The notes below the pieces were generated by a model. It worked only from the letters and a program-made list of their open reading frames with translations. It made no database searches and was not told where the DNA came from. Both the position numbers and the translations under genes were made by a program. 64,000 bases of DNA. Source: Nocardioides astragali (lineage in GTDB: Bacteria; Actinomycetota; Actinomycetes; Propionibacteriales; Nocardioidaceae). The stretch spans positions 391,627-455,626 of the forward strand of contig NZ_JAFMZM010000003.1 in the NCBI RefSeq assembly GCF_024436375.1, in the 5' to 3' direction. This document shows, in pieces, positions 16,429 to 24,576 of the stretch (its first letter is position 1; each line of letters opens with the position of its first letter).

Positions 16429-17238
16429 TCACGCCTCGAGGTGCTCGCGCAGCCAGGCGAAGTCGGCCGTGTGCTCGGCTGCACCGCCCGGGGTCTCGCA
16501 GATGACGGGCGCGCCCGCCGCACGCACCACCGCGGCGAACTCGTCGGCCGGCAGGCGTCCCTGGCCGAAGTTGGCGTGCCGGTCGGCCCCGGAGCCGAAG
16601 TCGTCGCGGGAGTCGTTGGCGTGGACGAGGTCGATCCGGCCGGTGATGGCCCGGACCTTCTCCACCGCGTCGCCGAGGTCGATGCCGCCGGCCCAGGCGT
16701 GACACGTGTCGAGGCAGAACCCGACCCGGTCCGAGCCCTCCGCCGAGGAGATGGCGTCCCAGACGCCGGCGATCCGGTCGAGGTGGCGCGCCATCGCGTT
16801 GTCACCGCCGGCGGTGTTCTCGATGAGGAGCGGGACCTTGATGTCCGTCGCCGCCACGGCCTTGCGCCAGTTGTCGAAGCCGACCGAAGGGTCGTCGGTC
16901 TTGTTGACGTGGCCGCCGTGGACGATCAGACCCTTGGCCCCGATCTGCGCGGCCGCGTCCATGTGCTGCTGGAGCAGCTTGCGGCTCGGGATCCTGATCC
17001 GGTTGTTGGTCGTGGCGACGTTGACGATGTAGGGGGCGTGGACGTAGAGGTCGACGCCCGCCGCCTCTGCCGCCGCGCGCAGGGCCTCGGCACCGCCGGC
17101 GAAACGGACCTCGGGACCCTTGTAGCCCTGAGGGTCCCCGAGGAAGAACTGCACGAGGGTCGTCTCGCGCGCGAGCGCCTCGGCGATCGGGTCGGTCTGC
17201 TCGACATGGGCGCCGACGGACAGGGCGGGAGCAGTCAT
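16429..17238 (-). CDS. nfo: Deoxyribonuclease IV (AP endonuclease, Nfo-type)
   Basis: 269 residues of the AP endonuclease 2 family. Metal-ligand motifs are visible: IVHGGHVNK (about 98-106), LLIENTAG, FCLDTCHAWAGG (about 176-187) and LVHANDSRDDFGSGADRHANFGQG (about 204-227). It cuts DNA 5' to abasic sites in base-excision repair. The family is usually about 250-290 residues. The ATG at 17238 overlaps the stop of the kinase gene in an ATGA junction, so expression is coupled to the kinase. An upstream in-frame extension exists but does not look like the family. Confidence 0.9.
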   Translation of the reverse strand: MTAPALSVGAHVEQTDPIAEALARETTLVQFFLGDPQGYKGPEVRFAGGAEALRAAAEAAGVDLYVHAPYIVNVATTNNRIRIPSRKLLQQHMDAAAQIGAKGLIVHGGHVNKTDDPSVGFDNWRKAVAATDIKVPLLIENTAGGDNAMARHLDRIAGVWDAISSAEGSDRVGFCLDTCHAWAGGIDLGDAVEKVRAITGRIDLVHANDSRDDFGSGADRHANFGQGRLPADEFAAVVRAAGAPVICETPGGAAEHTADFAWLREHLEA

Positions 17239-18194
17239 GGCCACCAGCCTAGGAGGACGTACAGACAGCCGGCGACCACGCCGACCAGGCCGGCGACCGC
17301 CGCCCACGCCGGCCAGTCGACATCGCCGCCGACCCGGGTCGTACGACGGGTGCGCGGGGGCGGGCCGAGGCGGTCGGGCACCGGCGGACCGGTCGGCGCC
17401 GGCACCGGAAGTCGGCGGAGCAGCCGCAGCCCTGCGTCAGCCGTGGCCAGCCGCTGCTCGGGGTCGGCGACGAGGAGGCGCTCGACGAGCGGCCGCAGCG
17501 GGTGCGACGGGATCTCGCCCTGGCGGGAGGGCGGCAGGCCCGTGATCAGCTCGAGCGCCACCCGTCCCACGGCGTACAGGTCCTGGGTCGGCTCCGGCAA
17601 CGCGCCGCGGGCCTGCTCGGGCGCCATGTAGCCGTCGGTGCCGATGGCTCCCGGCACCGTCGTGAACCGACGGTCCGCGATCGGGGCGGCCACGCCGAAG
17701 TCGCCCAGGCGCAGGTGGGGCGTCGCGTCGCCGGTGGCCTCCAGGAGCAGGTTGGCGGGCTTGACGTCGCGGTGCACCAGTCCGCTCGCGTGCACCGCCG
17801 CGAGGCCCATGAGCAGCTGCTCGAGCAGGAGGCCGACGGTGCCGGGGTCGAGCGGACCGTGCTCGCGGAGCAGGTCGGCGACCGAGCCGCCGGACACGAG
17901 CTCCATGGCGAGCACGACGAGGTCGTCCTCGGCCGCCCATCCGTGCGGCGCGACCACGTGGGGGTGGCGGACCCGGATCGCCTGCTCGCGCACGAAGCGC
18001 GCCAGGACCGCGGAGCTGTGCCGGCCCAGGACCTTCACGGCCACGTGGTGGCGGGTGCGTACGTCGTGCGCGCGCCAGACCGAGCCCATGCCGCCCGTGC
18101 CGATCTGGTCGATCAGCAGGTAGCGACCGGCCACCATCGCGGAGGATCGGGCGGAGGCTCGGGCCGCGGCTCGGGTCGGGGCGACGCGGTGCAC
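17235..18194 (-). CDS. Eukaryotic-type Ser/Thr protein kinase
   Basis: 319 residues. The glycine loop GTGGMGSV (32-39), Lys54 in VAVKVLG, HRD (141-143) with DVKPAN, DFG (165-167) and APE (191-193) are all present, so the kinase should be active. A single membrane helix lies at about 293-315, and almost nothing follows it outside, so it has no sensor domain of its own. The start is either the GTG at 18194, with TAGCGT 6 nt upstream fitting a leaderless mRNA, or the ATG at 18137. It is coupled to the endonuclease IV gene. The substrate is unknown; cell-wall targets are plausible given the neighbourhood. Confidence 0.9.
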   Translation of the reverse strand: MHRVAPTRAAARASARSSAMVAGRYLLIDQIGTGGMGSVWRAHDVRTRHHVAVKVLGRHSSAVLARFVREQAIRVRHPHVVAPHGWAAEDDLVVLAMELVSGGSVADLLREHGPLDPGTVGLLLEQLLMGLAAVHASGLVHRDVKPANLLLEATGDATPHLRLGDFGVAAPIADRRFTTVPGAIGTDGYMAPEQARGALPEPTQDLYAVGRVALELITGLPPSRQGEIPSHPLRPLVERLLVADPEQRLATADAGLRLLRRLPVPAPTGPPVPDRLGPPPRTRRTTRVGGDVDWPAWAAVAGLVGVVAGCLYVLLGWWP

Positions 18195-18350
18195 CGCTCG
18201 ACGCTAGCCCGCCCAGGAGCCCCGCGGGCGGGTCATCCACAGGCCCCGGTCTGGACACTCGTGCCAGCCGTATTGCCGTCGCCCCGCTTCGTGCGGGATC
18301 CTCACGCCTGACTGGCCCCGACTGCGGGGCCCCAACGGGGGAGTACACCC

Positions 18351-18914
18351 ATGTCCGAGTCCACGCCCGGAACCGAGCCCACGCCTGAGCCCGCGGCCGA
18401 GCCCACGCCCACCGCGTCCACGCCGCCCAGCGGCTCGTCTTCGTCGTCCTCCTCGACCTCGGCCAGCGACGCCGCGGCGACCCTCAAGGGTGCCGACCGG
18501 CTCGACCTCGCCACCATCGGTGCGGGCGTGCTGGTCTTCCTCGCCTCGCTGATGCCCTACTACACGGTGTCCGTGGAGGGCTTCGGCGGCGACTCGGCCA
18601 ACGCCTGGCACGGCTTCTTCGGATGGTTCGGCGCCCTGTGCGCCCTGGCCGGCGCGGGTGTCCTCGTCGCCAAGATCCTCGGCGTCACGCTCCCCGTCCC
18701 GGTGCGTACGACCGTGCTCGCGCTCTTCGGGCTCGCTGCCGTCTGCACGCTCCTGGCGCTCTTCGTGACGCCGGGCGGCGGCTGTGACGACAGCGGCTTC
18801 GGGGGCGAGGTCTGCGACATGATCGACCAGGGCCACGGGTTCGGCTACTGGCTCGCGCTGCTCGCCTCGATCGCCGGGGTCGCGCTCGCGGCGGTGCGCC
18901 GCTCGGCCGACTGA
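18351..18914 (+). CDS. Small polytopic membrane protein with Ser/Pro-rich N-terminus
   Basis: 187 residues, ATG at 18351. The first about 45 residues are Thr/Pro/Ser rich and probably cytoplasmic and disordered. Four hydrophobic segments follow (about 60-78, 88-108, 118-138, 160-180), with a Cys-containing loop ([16 protein letters not shown]) between the third and fourth that could form a disulfide outside. No family is recognised. It lies between the kinase and the rpsF promoter, in the place of small membrane proteins near rpsF in related genomes. Confidence 0.75.
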   Translation: MSESTPGTEPTPEPAAEPTPTASTPPSGSSSSSSSTSASDAAATLKGADRLDLATIGAGVLVFLASLMPYYTVSVEGFGGDSANAWHGFFGWFGALCALAGAGVLVAKILGVTLPVPVRTTVLALFGLAAVCTLLALFVTPGGGCDDSGFGGEVCDMIDQGHGFGYWLALLASIAGVALAAVRRSAD

Positions 18915-18956
18915 GGAGCCGTCCTCTCCGATTCCAGCAGCCGGTCGGGCCGCTGG

Positions 18957-19086
18957 TAGTCTTCCCCGGTTGCCTTCGGGCGACCAGCAACAACGTGGCG
19001 TGCGACCAGACGCGCGCCGCGGACGCAGAGTCCTCCTGCCACGGAAAGCCCGTGGCCGCTCTAGCCCAGAGGAGGTGGAGACCGCT
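18957..19086 (+). promoter_or_regulatory. rpsF operon promoter and long 5' leader
   Basis: A good -10 box, TAGTCT, lies at 18957-18962 with a weak TTCCAG 19 bp upstream. A start near 18969 would leave a leader of about 115 nt before rpsF. The leader holds several GC-rich inverted segments. Bacterial rpsF leaders often bind the S6:S18 dimer to repress the operon; such a structure is possible here but was not folded. Confidence 0.5.
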
Positions 19087-19377
19087 ATGCGTGCCTATGA
19101 AGTGATGGTCATCCTCGACCCGAGTCTCGACGAGCGCACCATCGAGCCGTCGCTCGACAAGTACCTCAACGTGATCCGCAAGGACGGTGGCTCGATCGAG
19201 TCGCTCGACGTGTGGGGTCGGCGCCGGATGGCGTACGAGATCAAGAAGAACGCCGAGGGCATCTACGCCGTCATCCAGCTGACGGCCGAGCCCGCGACGG
19301 TCAAGGAGTTCGACCGCCAGCTCACGCTGAACGAGTCGATCCTGCGCACGAAGGTCATGCGTCCCGACGCCCACTGA
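19087..19377 (+). CDS. rpsF: 30S ribosomal protein S6
   Basis: 96 residues, normal length. [20 protein letters not shown] at the start and [18 protein letters not shown] in the middle are diagnostic. S6 binds the central domain of 16S rRNA together with S18. The ATG at 19087 follows a GAGGTGGAG ribosome site; an in-frame upstream extension is not family-like. First gene of the rpsF-ssb-rpsR-rplI operon; probable feedback control through its leader. Confidence 0.97.
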   Translation: MRAYEVMVILDPSLDERTIEPSLDKYLNVIRKDGGSIESLDVWGRRRMAYEIKKNAEGIYAVIQLTAEPATVKEFDRQLTLNESILRTKVMRPDAH

Positions 19378-19506
19378 GTCGCCCATCGTGGCGTCCTGTG
19401 GAAACACCCTTCACGCTGTCGGTCGCTGCCTGTTTGATGGGCAGCACGCCGGGAGCACCCCCCGGATCATCGGCACAGCAGCAGGACATCTTTTAGGAGA
19501 CCTGAC

Positions 19507-20109
19507 ATGGCAGGCGAGACCACCATCACCGTTGTCGGCAACCTCGTCGACGACCCGGAGCTGCGGTTCACCCCCTCGGGGGCGCCCGTGGCCAACTTCC
19601 GGATCGCGTCGACGCCGCGCACCTTCGACCGCCAGAGCAACGAGTGGAAGGACGGCGACACGCTGTTCCTCTCCTGCGCTGTGTGGCGGCAGGCCGCGGA
19701 GAACGTTGCCGAGTCCCTCACGAGGGGCATGCGCGTGATCGTCCAGGGTCGCCTCAAGTCGCGTCAGTACGAGACCCGCGAGGGTGAGAAGCGCACCGTC
19801 TTCGAGATCGACGTCGAGGAGGTCGGCCCGTCGCTGCGCTCCGCATCGGCCAAGGTGACCAAGACGACCCGCTCCGGCGGCGGTGGCGGCTACTCCGGTG
19901 GCGGCGCCGGCTACTCGGGCGGCGGTGGCGGTCAGACCGCGACGGCCGACGACCCGTGGGCCAGCCCGGCTCCCGCGCAGGGTGGCAGCACCTGGGGCGG
20001 CCAGTCCCAGCCCCAGGGTCAGCCCCAGGGTGGTGGCCAGTCCACCCCGCCCAACGACCCGTGGGCCACGCCCGGGGTCTCCGGCGGCAACGACGAGCCC
20101 CCGTTCTGA
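19507..20109 (+). CDS. ssb: Single-stranded DNA-binding protein
   Basis: 200 residues. The OB fold covers 1-115 ([41 protein letters not shown]). A Gly/Gln/Pro-rich linker follows, and the last residues are DEPPF, the acidic tip that recruits replication and repair partners. ATG at 19507 with TAGGAG six nucleotides upstream. Encoded between S6 and S18, as in most actinobacteria. Confidence 0.97.
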   Translation: MAGETTITVVGNLVDDPELRFTPSGAPVANFRIASTPRTFDRQSNEWKDGDTLFLSCAVWRQAAENVAESLTRGMRVIVQGRLKSRQYETREGEKRTVFEIDVEEVGPSLRSASAKVTKTTRSGGGGGYSGGGAGYSGGGGGQTATADDPWASPAPAQGGSTWGGQSQPQGQPQGGGQSTPPNDPWATPGVSGGNDEPPF

Positions 20110-20125
20110 TCCGCTTGGCCGCGCG

Positions 20126-20155
20126 CAGCGCGAGGCGACGAAGTCGCCGACGCTG
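20126..20155 (+). terminator. Hairpin between ssb and rpsR
   Basis: A nested stem: CAGCG (20126-20130) pairs with CGCTG (20151-20155), and inside it GGCGAC (20134-20139) pairs with GTCGCC (20143-20148) around a GAA loop. A smaller hairpin (20197-20202 with 20209-20214) lies downstream. These may attenuate, or mark a processing site, so that rpsR-rplI levels differ from ssb. Confidence 0.4.
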
Positions 20156-20241
20156 AGCGGGGCCTGAGCACATTCATCAATACCCCACCATTCCGTCCCT
20201 GATTTGCCTCAGGGCCGGGCTCACTGAAAGGGAGCACCACA

Positions 20242-20478
20242 ATGGCCAAGGCAATTCTGCGCAAGCCCAAGAAGAAGGTCTGCCAGTTCTGCAAGGAGAA
20301 GGCGACCGGTGTCGACTACAAGGACACCACCCTGCTCCGCAAGTTCATCTCCGACCGCGGCAAGATCCGCGCCCGTCGCGTGACCGGCAACTGCGTCCAG
20401 CACCAGCGCGACGTGGCCATCGCCGTCAAGAACGCGCGCGAGCTCGCCCTGCTGCCCTACACGTCCACCGGTCGCTGA
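20242..20478 (+). CDS. rpsR: 30S ribosomal protein S18, zinc-binding (C+) form
   Basis: 78 residues. Cys14 and Cys17 in VCQFC, plus GNCVQHQ near residue 50, form the zinc-ribbon pattern of C+ S18; genomes of this group often carry a second Cys-less S18 for zinc starvation. [16 protein letters not shown] is the RNA-binding core. Ribosome site AAGGGAG ahead of the ATG. S18 assembles with S6. Confidence 0.97.
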   Translation: MAKAILRKPKKKVCQFCKEKATGVDYKDTTLLRKFISDRGKIRARRVTGNCVQHQRDVAIAVKNARELALLPYTSTGR

Positions 20479-20492
20479 GAGGAGCGGAGAAG

Positions 20493-20939
20493 ATGAAGCT
20501 CATCCTGACCCAGGAAGTCGACGGACTCGGCGCCCCCGGTGACGTGGTCGAGGTCAAGGACGGCTACGGCCGCAACTACCTCGTTCCCCGTGGCCTCGGC
20601 ATCCGTTGGACCCGCGGCGGCGAGAAGACCATCGAGTCGATCAAGACCGCCCGTGCCTCCCGCGCGGCGCGCGACGAGGACCACGCCAAGGAGATCGCGA
20701 CCAAGCTCCAGGCCAACCCGGTCAACGTCAAGGTCCGAGCCGGCGAGGGCGGTCGCCTGTTCGGCGCCGTCACCACCTCCGAGATCGCCGACGCGATCGG
20801 TGAGGTCTCGGGCGAGAAGGTCGACCGCCGCACCATCGTGGTCACCAACCCGATCAAGACCCTCGGCGCACACGAGGTGACGGTCAAGCTGCACGACGAG
20901 GTGTCCGCCACGGTGGCCCTCAACGTCGTCCCGGCCTGA
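20493..20939 (+). CDS. rplI: 50S ribosomal protein L9
   Basis: 148 residues, full length. The N-terminal RNA-binding domain ([20 protein letters not shown], then [11 protein letters not shown]), the connecting helix (about 42-75) and the C-terminal domain ([16 protein letters not shown] onward) are all present. It starts 14 bp after rpsR with a GAGGAG ribosome site, and is the last gene before a strong hairpin. Confidence 0.97.
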   Translation: MKLILTQEVDGLGAPGDVVEVKDGYGRNYLVPRGLGIRWTRGGEKTIESIKTARASRAARDEDHAKEIATKLQANPVNVKVRAGEGGRLFGAVTTSEIADAIGEVSGEKVDRRTIVVTNPIKTLGAHEVTVKLHDEVSATVALNVVPA

Positions 20940-20959
20940 CCGCGACTCCACGCACCACT

Positions 20960-20997
20960 CGACGGCCCGCTGCCTCCTCGGAGGCGGCGGGCCGTCG
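20960..20997 (+). terminator. Strong GC-rich terminator hairpin after rplI
   Basis: Arms 20960-20977 and 20980-20997 pair over 18 positions with a single G-U. The innermost pair must open to leave a 4-nt loop. No T-run follows. This closes the ribosomal operon. Confidence 0.8.
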
Positions 20998-21015
20998 TGC
21001 GTGCCACGTCCGTTG

Positions 21016-21076
21016 GTAGTCCGTAGCAAAAGGCTGGTGAGGGGAGCCTCCGGACCAGCCGTTTGCAGCGGACTAC
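21016..21076. terminator. 23-bp imperfect inverted repeat between convergent genes
   Basis: Arms 21016-21038 and 21054-21076 match at 20 of 23 positions around a 15-nt loop. The right arm covers the stop codon of the minus-strand lipoprotein gene (21073-21075). It is placed to end transcripts from both directions. Confidence 0.65.
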
Positions 21077-21489
21077 TCGGTGGGCCGCTCGCACAGCACC
21101 GGCGGCTGCGATCCGCCCGAGTGGAACTCGTACGTCGTGTCGCCGACGCGGAGCGTGATGCGTGAGCCGTCGATCAGCGCCTGCGTGTACATGACGCCCT
21201 TCTGGGCACAGCCGCGGCTGCCGTCGCGCCAGGTGACCTCCTCCACCGCGACGACCTCGACGTCGGCCGGGTCGACGCCCAGTCGGGCGGTGAGGTCGGC
21301 GACGGCCTCCTGGACCACGCCAGATCCCGCGCCCGGGACCGGTGAGCGGGGGGACGGGTTGCTCTCGTCCACAGCGGACTCCTCAGGGGCGGGAGGGGAA
21401 GGGGTGTCGGCACAACCACCGACGGCCAGGACGCACACTGCTGCCGCCAGCCCGTGGCGTACGACGATCGTGCCTACAGCCCGGAACAC
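21073..21489 (-). CDS. Small secreted lipoprotein
   Basis: 138 residues from the GTG at 21489, which sits 2 bp after the stop of the upstream secreted protein. A signal peptide ends in a lipobox (V-G-G-C, near residue 26). The mature part has a Pro/Glu/Ser linker and a domain of about 90 residues with LTARLGVDPADVEVVAVEEV, WRDGSRGCAQKG and YEFHSGG. The pattern of a Trp-Arg-Asp-Gly-Ser loop followed by a Cys, with a second Cys near the C-terminus, suggests a small disulfide-stabilised fold. Function unknown. Confidence 0.75.
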   Translation of the reverse strand: MFRAVGTIVVRHGLAAAVCVLAVGGCADTPSPPAPEESAVDESNPSPRSPVPGAGSGVVQEAVADLTARLGVDPADVEVVAVEEVTWRDGSRGCAQKGVMYTQALIDGSRITLRVGDTTYEFHSGGSQPPVLCERPTE

Positions 21490-21491
21490 GG

Positions 21492-22658
21492 CTACTGCGC
21501 AGCCGGGAAGGTGTTCGGCCGGGCCACGACCGCGTCGATGACCACGGGCTTGTTGCTCAGGGTCTCGATCACGATCCTGCCTGCCCGGATCCCCGAGTAG
21601 CGGTCGATGACGACGTACTGGCGCAGCGTGGTCTTCGGCCCCGCGAGGTTGACGACGTGCCACGCCCGCCGCCCCACGCGGATCCGGACCTTGCCGAGGC
21701 CGGGACCGCTGGGGGCGATGAGCCGGAGCTCGCCGACCTTGGTGCGCGGCAGGACCAGGCGCGTGCCGCGCTTCTTGGCCAGCAGCGCGTCGCCGCGGAA
21801 GTAGTGCTTGTTGAGCTCCTTCTTCCAGCCGCGCTTGCGCGTGAGGTTCTTCGGCACGAAGAACTCGATCGGCGGTGACCAGGCGCTGGCGTTGCCGGCC
21901 CGGTCGATGGTCCGTGCCGAGAAGGTGTGCCGTCCGGCCGCGGGGTCGGTGAGCTCCCAGCGCCCGGCCGAGCAGGCGACCGGCGCGCCGTTGTCGGTGC
22001 ACTCGAACGAGGAGCCCGCCTCGCTGCTGTTGAGCCGTATCGGGACCGTCGGCGTGGTGACGACCGGCTGGGTGGGGGTGTCCTGGTCGTAGGTGGTGCC
22101 GGTGACGAAGACGAACGGGGCCTTGGTGTCCTGCCCCCACGAGAGCGAGGCCGGGGTCGGGTCGAGGTCGGGGGCGTCGGGTGTCGTGGGCGGGACCAGC
22201 GGGTTGTCGGGGTTGCGACCGGCGTCGCCGAGGTCGATGGACCGGGCTGAGAAGACGTACGACCCGTCCGGCAGTCCGGAGTAGGTCACGGGGCTGGCGC
22301 ACTGCCGCCAGTCGTGGGCCTGGGCGGGCCCGGTCAGCTTGCACTCGAGGCCGAACGGGCCGGGGTCGCCGTCGGAGACCTGCGAGCCGATGGTGAAGGT
22401 CATGGTTGAGACGTTGACGAGGCCGGCGGCGTTGGGCGTGCTGGACGCCGACAGCGTCGTCTCGGGCGGGGTGTCGTCGTCACAACCGTCGCCCGTCACG
22501 ATGGGTGGCAGGCCTGGCAGCGGGTTGGGGATGGTCGTGTGGGTCTCGTCGGTGCATCCCGGGCTGGCGCCGGCAGCACTCGAGGTCAGCGGCACGAGTG
22601 CTCCCGCGACGAGCGCTGCGAGGCCGAGCCGCGCCGCGAGGCGATGGTTGGTCTTCAA
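21492..22658 (-). CDS. Secreted multi-domain protein with Ig-like repeats
   Basis: 388 residues, TTG start at 22658 with a strong GGGAGG ribosome site; no better ATG exists. Signal peptide 1-32. Two Ig-like or bacterial surface domains follow (PPETTLSASS onward, about 65-150; TKAPFVFVTG onward, about 175-265), both with the SARSIDLGDAG / SARTIDRAGNAS pattern, indicating an internal duplication. The C-terminal module (about 280-388) resembles the last domain of the M6 protease at 2757-6494. No enzyme motif. Probably an adhesin or matrix protein; coupled to a small lipoprotein. Confidence 0.75.
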   Translation of the reverse strand: MKTNHRLAARLGLAALVAGALVPLTSSAAGASPGCTDETHTTIPNPLPGLPPIVTGDGCDDDTPPETTLSASSTPNAAGLVNVSTMTFTIGSQVSDGDPGPFGLECKLTGPAQAHDWRQCASPVTYSGLPDGSYVFSARSIDLGDAGRNPDNPLVPPTTPDAPDLDPTPASLSWGQDTKAPFVFVTGTTYDQDTPTQPVVTTPTVPIRLNSSEAGSSFECTDNGAPVACSAGRWELTDPAAGRHTFSARTIDRAGNASAWSPPIEFFVPKNLTRKRGWKKELNKHYFRGDALLAKKRGTRLVLPRTKVGELRLIAPSGPGLGKVRIRVGRRAWHVVNLAGPKTTLRQYVVIDRYSGIRAGRIVIETLSNKPVVIDAVVARPNTFPAAQ

Positions 22659-22722
22659 GGTCCCTCCCCAGGGTGTGGCCGCACGGTGAGAACGGGAAGC
22701 CTCTCACTGGCGGTTCGCGTGA

Positions 22723-24057
22723 TCAACGAGTCAGGCTCGCTCCGGTCACGACCCACTTGTCCCCGCGCGCGCGGATCCCGAGCAGCACCCCGCGCGCACC
22801 CATGAAGACGACCGTCATCGCGACCCAGACGGCGACGAGTCCGTGCGGGAGGGTGGCGGCGACGAGGGCGGCCGGGGCGTACGCCGCCAGCACCACGAGG
22901 CCGGCCCAGGCAAGGTAGGCGCCGTCGCCGGCCCCGATGAGCACGCCGTCGAGCACGAAGACCACGCCGGCCACCGGCTGCCCCAGGGCCACCACGAGCA
23001 GCACCGGCACGAGCAGCGCCCGGACCTCGGGGTCGCTGGTGAACAGCGCGCCGATGAAGGGGGCGATCGCGGCGAGTGCCAGTCCCGCGACGATGCCGCT
23101 GCCCCAGCCCCACCGGATCATCCGTCGGGTGAGCACCCGGGTGCCGTCGACGTCGCCGGCGCCCAGGGCACGTCCGGTGAGGGCCTGGGCGGCGATCGCG
23201 ATCGCGTCGAGGGCGAAGGCGAGGAAGGTCCAGAGCGTGATGGCGATCTGGTGCGTCGCGACGTTGACGTCGGTGCTCTGGGTGCCGACGCGGGTGACGG
23301 CGTACGTCCCGACGAGCAGGCACGCGCGCAGCGCCAGGGTGCGGATGACCAGCGCGACCGCCGCATGGGCCGCGGCCAGGATGCCGGCGCGGTCGGGGGA
23401 GAGCGGGGCGTCGTGCTCGCGGGCGGCGCGGATCACGACCGCCGCCAGCCAGCCGGCGGAGAGCACCTGCGCGATTACCGAGCCGATCGCGGAGCCGGCG
23501 ATGCCCAGGTCGAGGCCGTAGACGAGGAGGAGGTTGAGCGCGATGTTGACGCCGTTGCCGACCACGGCCACGCGCAGCGGGGTGCGGGTGTCCTGCAGGC
23601 CGCGGAGGACGCCGGTCGTGGCGAGCATGACCAGGAGGGGAGTGGTGCCGAGGAACGCGATGGCGAGGTAGGTCTCGGCGTGCCCCGTGACCTCCGAGCC
23701 GGTGTCGAAGGCGGCCACCAGAGCGGGCGTGGCCAGGATCCCGCCGACCGTGGCGAGGGTGCCGATGATGATCGCCAGCCAGACGCCGTCGACCCCCTGG
23801 GCGAGCGCGGCGCGCAGGTCGCCGGCGCCGAGGTGGCGCGCGACGCTGGCCGTGGTGCCGTAGGCGAGGAAGACGCAGAGCCCGACCACGGTCTGGAGGA
23901 TCACCGCGGCGACGCCGAGGCCTGCGAGCTCCGGGGTGCCGAGGTGGCCGACGATCGCGGCGTCGGAGAGCAGGAAGAGCGGCTCGGCGACGAGGGCGAG
24001 GAACGCGGGGACGGCCAGGCGCAAGATCTCCCGGTCGATGGCGTTCACGAGGTTCAC
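22723..24057 (-). CDS. MATE family efflux transporter (DinF-type)
   Basis: 444 residues with about 12 membrane segments in two repeated halves. The first helix region ILRLAVPAFLALVAEPLFLLSD and the IVGHLGTPELAGLG motif are typical of DinF/NorM-like MATE proteins; QTPL-type helices and RGLQDTRTP follow. It exports cationic drugs or metabolites in exchange for Na+ or H+. The GTG at 24057 gives the family length; a longer in-frame extension has no membrane or family character. Confidence 0.9.
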   Translation of the reverse strand: MNLVNAIDREILRLAVPAFLALVAEPLFLLSDAAIVGHLGTPELAGLGVAAVILQTVVGLCVFLAYGTTASVARHLGAGDLRAALAQGVDGVWLAIIIGTLATVGGILATPALVAAFDTGSEVTGHAETYLAIAFLGTTPLLVMLATTGVLRGLQDTRTPLRVAVVGNGVNIALNLLLVYGLDLGIAGSAIGSVIAQVLSAGWLAAVVIRAAREHDAPLSPDRAGILAAAHAAVALVIRTLALRACLLVGTYAVTRVGTQSTDVNVATHQIAITLWTFLAFALDAIAIAAQALTGRALGAGDVDGTRVLTRRMIRWGWGSGIVAGLALAAIAPFIGALFTSDPEVRALLVPVLLVVALGQPVAGVVFVLDGVLIGAGDGAYLAWAGLVVLAAYAPAALVAATLPHGLVAVWVAMTVVFMGARGVLLGIRARGDKWVVTGASLTR

Positions 24058-24257
24058 CCTAGGAACAACCACTCGGCAAGCGACTGTCGCGCTCACATAC
24101 CGAAGAGGGCGCAGTGGTGTCCATGGCCCTTTGGTACTACCTGTGAATGGCCGTGTGGATGAGGGGTCGGTGTCCGCGGCCGCAGCGCGGTGTCGACAAA
24201 GCAACAGGCAACATCCAGATGGCGGACAGATGAACGGACATACAGGCGTGGGGATTT

Positions 24258-24410
24258 CTGTCCACAGGGTGTGCACGACGTTTGCGCAGGTCAGACGCTA
24301 GGGAAGCCCGCAATGAGGGCCTCTGTCCACAGGTCGCTCCACGCCGTGTGCACCACGACCTGCGTGTCGTCCACCTGAGTGCGCAGGTTGTCCACAGACC
24401 CTGTGGATAA
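24258..24410. promoter_or_regulatory. Cluster of four DnaA-box-like nonamers upstream of dnaB
   Basis: Nonamers are CTGTCCACA at 24258-24266 and at 24323-24331, TTGTCCACA at 24388-24396 (the exact actinobacterial consensus) and, on the other strand, TTATCCACA at 24410-24402. The last two face each other 5 bp apart. The surrounding sequence is partly duplicated (GTGTGCA-ACG-GCG elements). Nothing else in 24058-24576 looks coding. The cluster lies about 165 bp ahead of dnaB and could make dnaB expression respond to DnaA. Confidence 0.65.
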
Positions 24411-24576
24411 CTCGTCGTCGTCGGCTTCCCATGGTGGGCAGGAGCACGTACGGTCTCGCGCGGAAGTGGATCGAGATCCGGGACTCGCGTGCGTACGGCC
24501 CTGGCGGTGACGTCAGTGGTCGATGTCGGTGGTCGTCCCTAACGTCGTGGGCAGTGGACAGCTGAGGGGAGCACCG

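Noticed and set aside
24258..24410. Chromosomal replication origin
   Set aside because: DnaA boxes are present, but dnaA and dnaN are not adjacent and the number of boxes is too low for an actinobacterial oriC.
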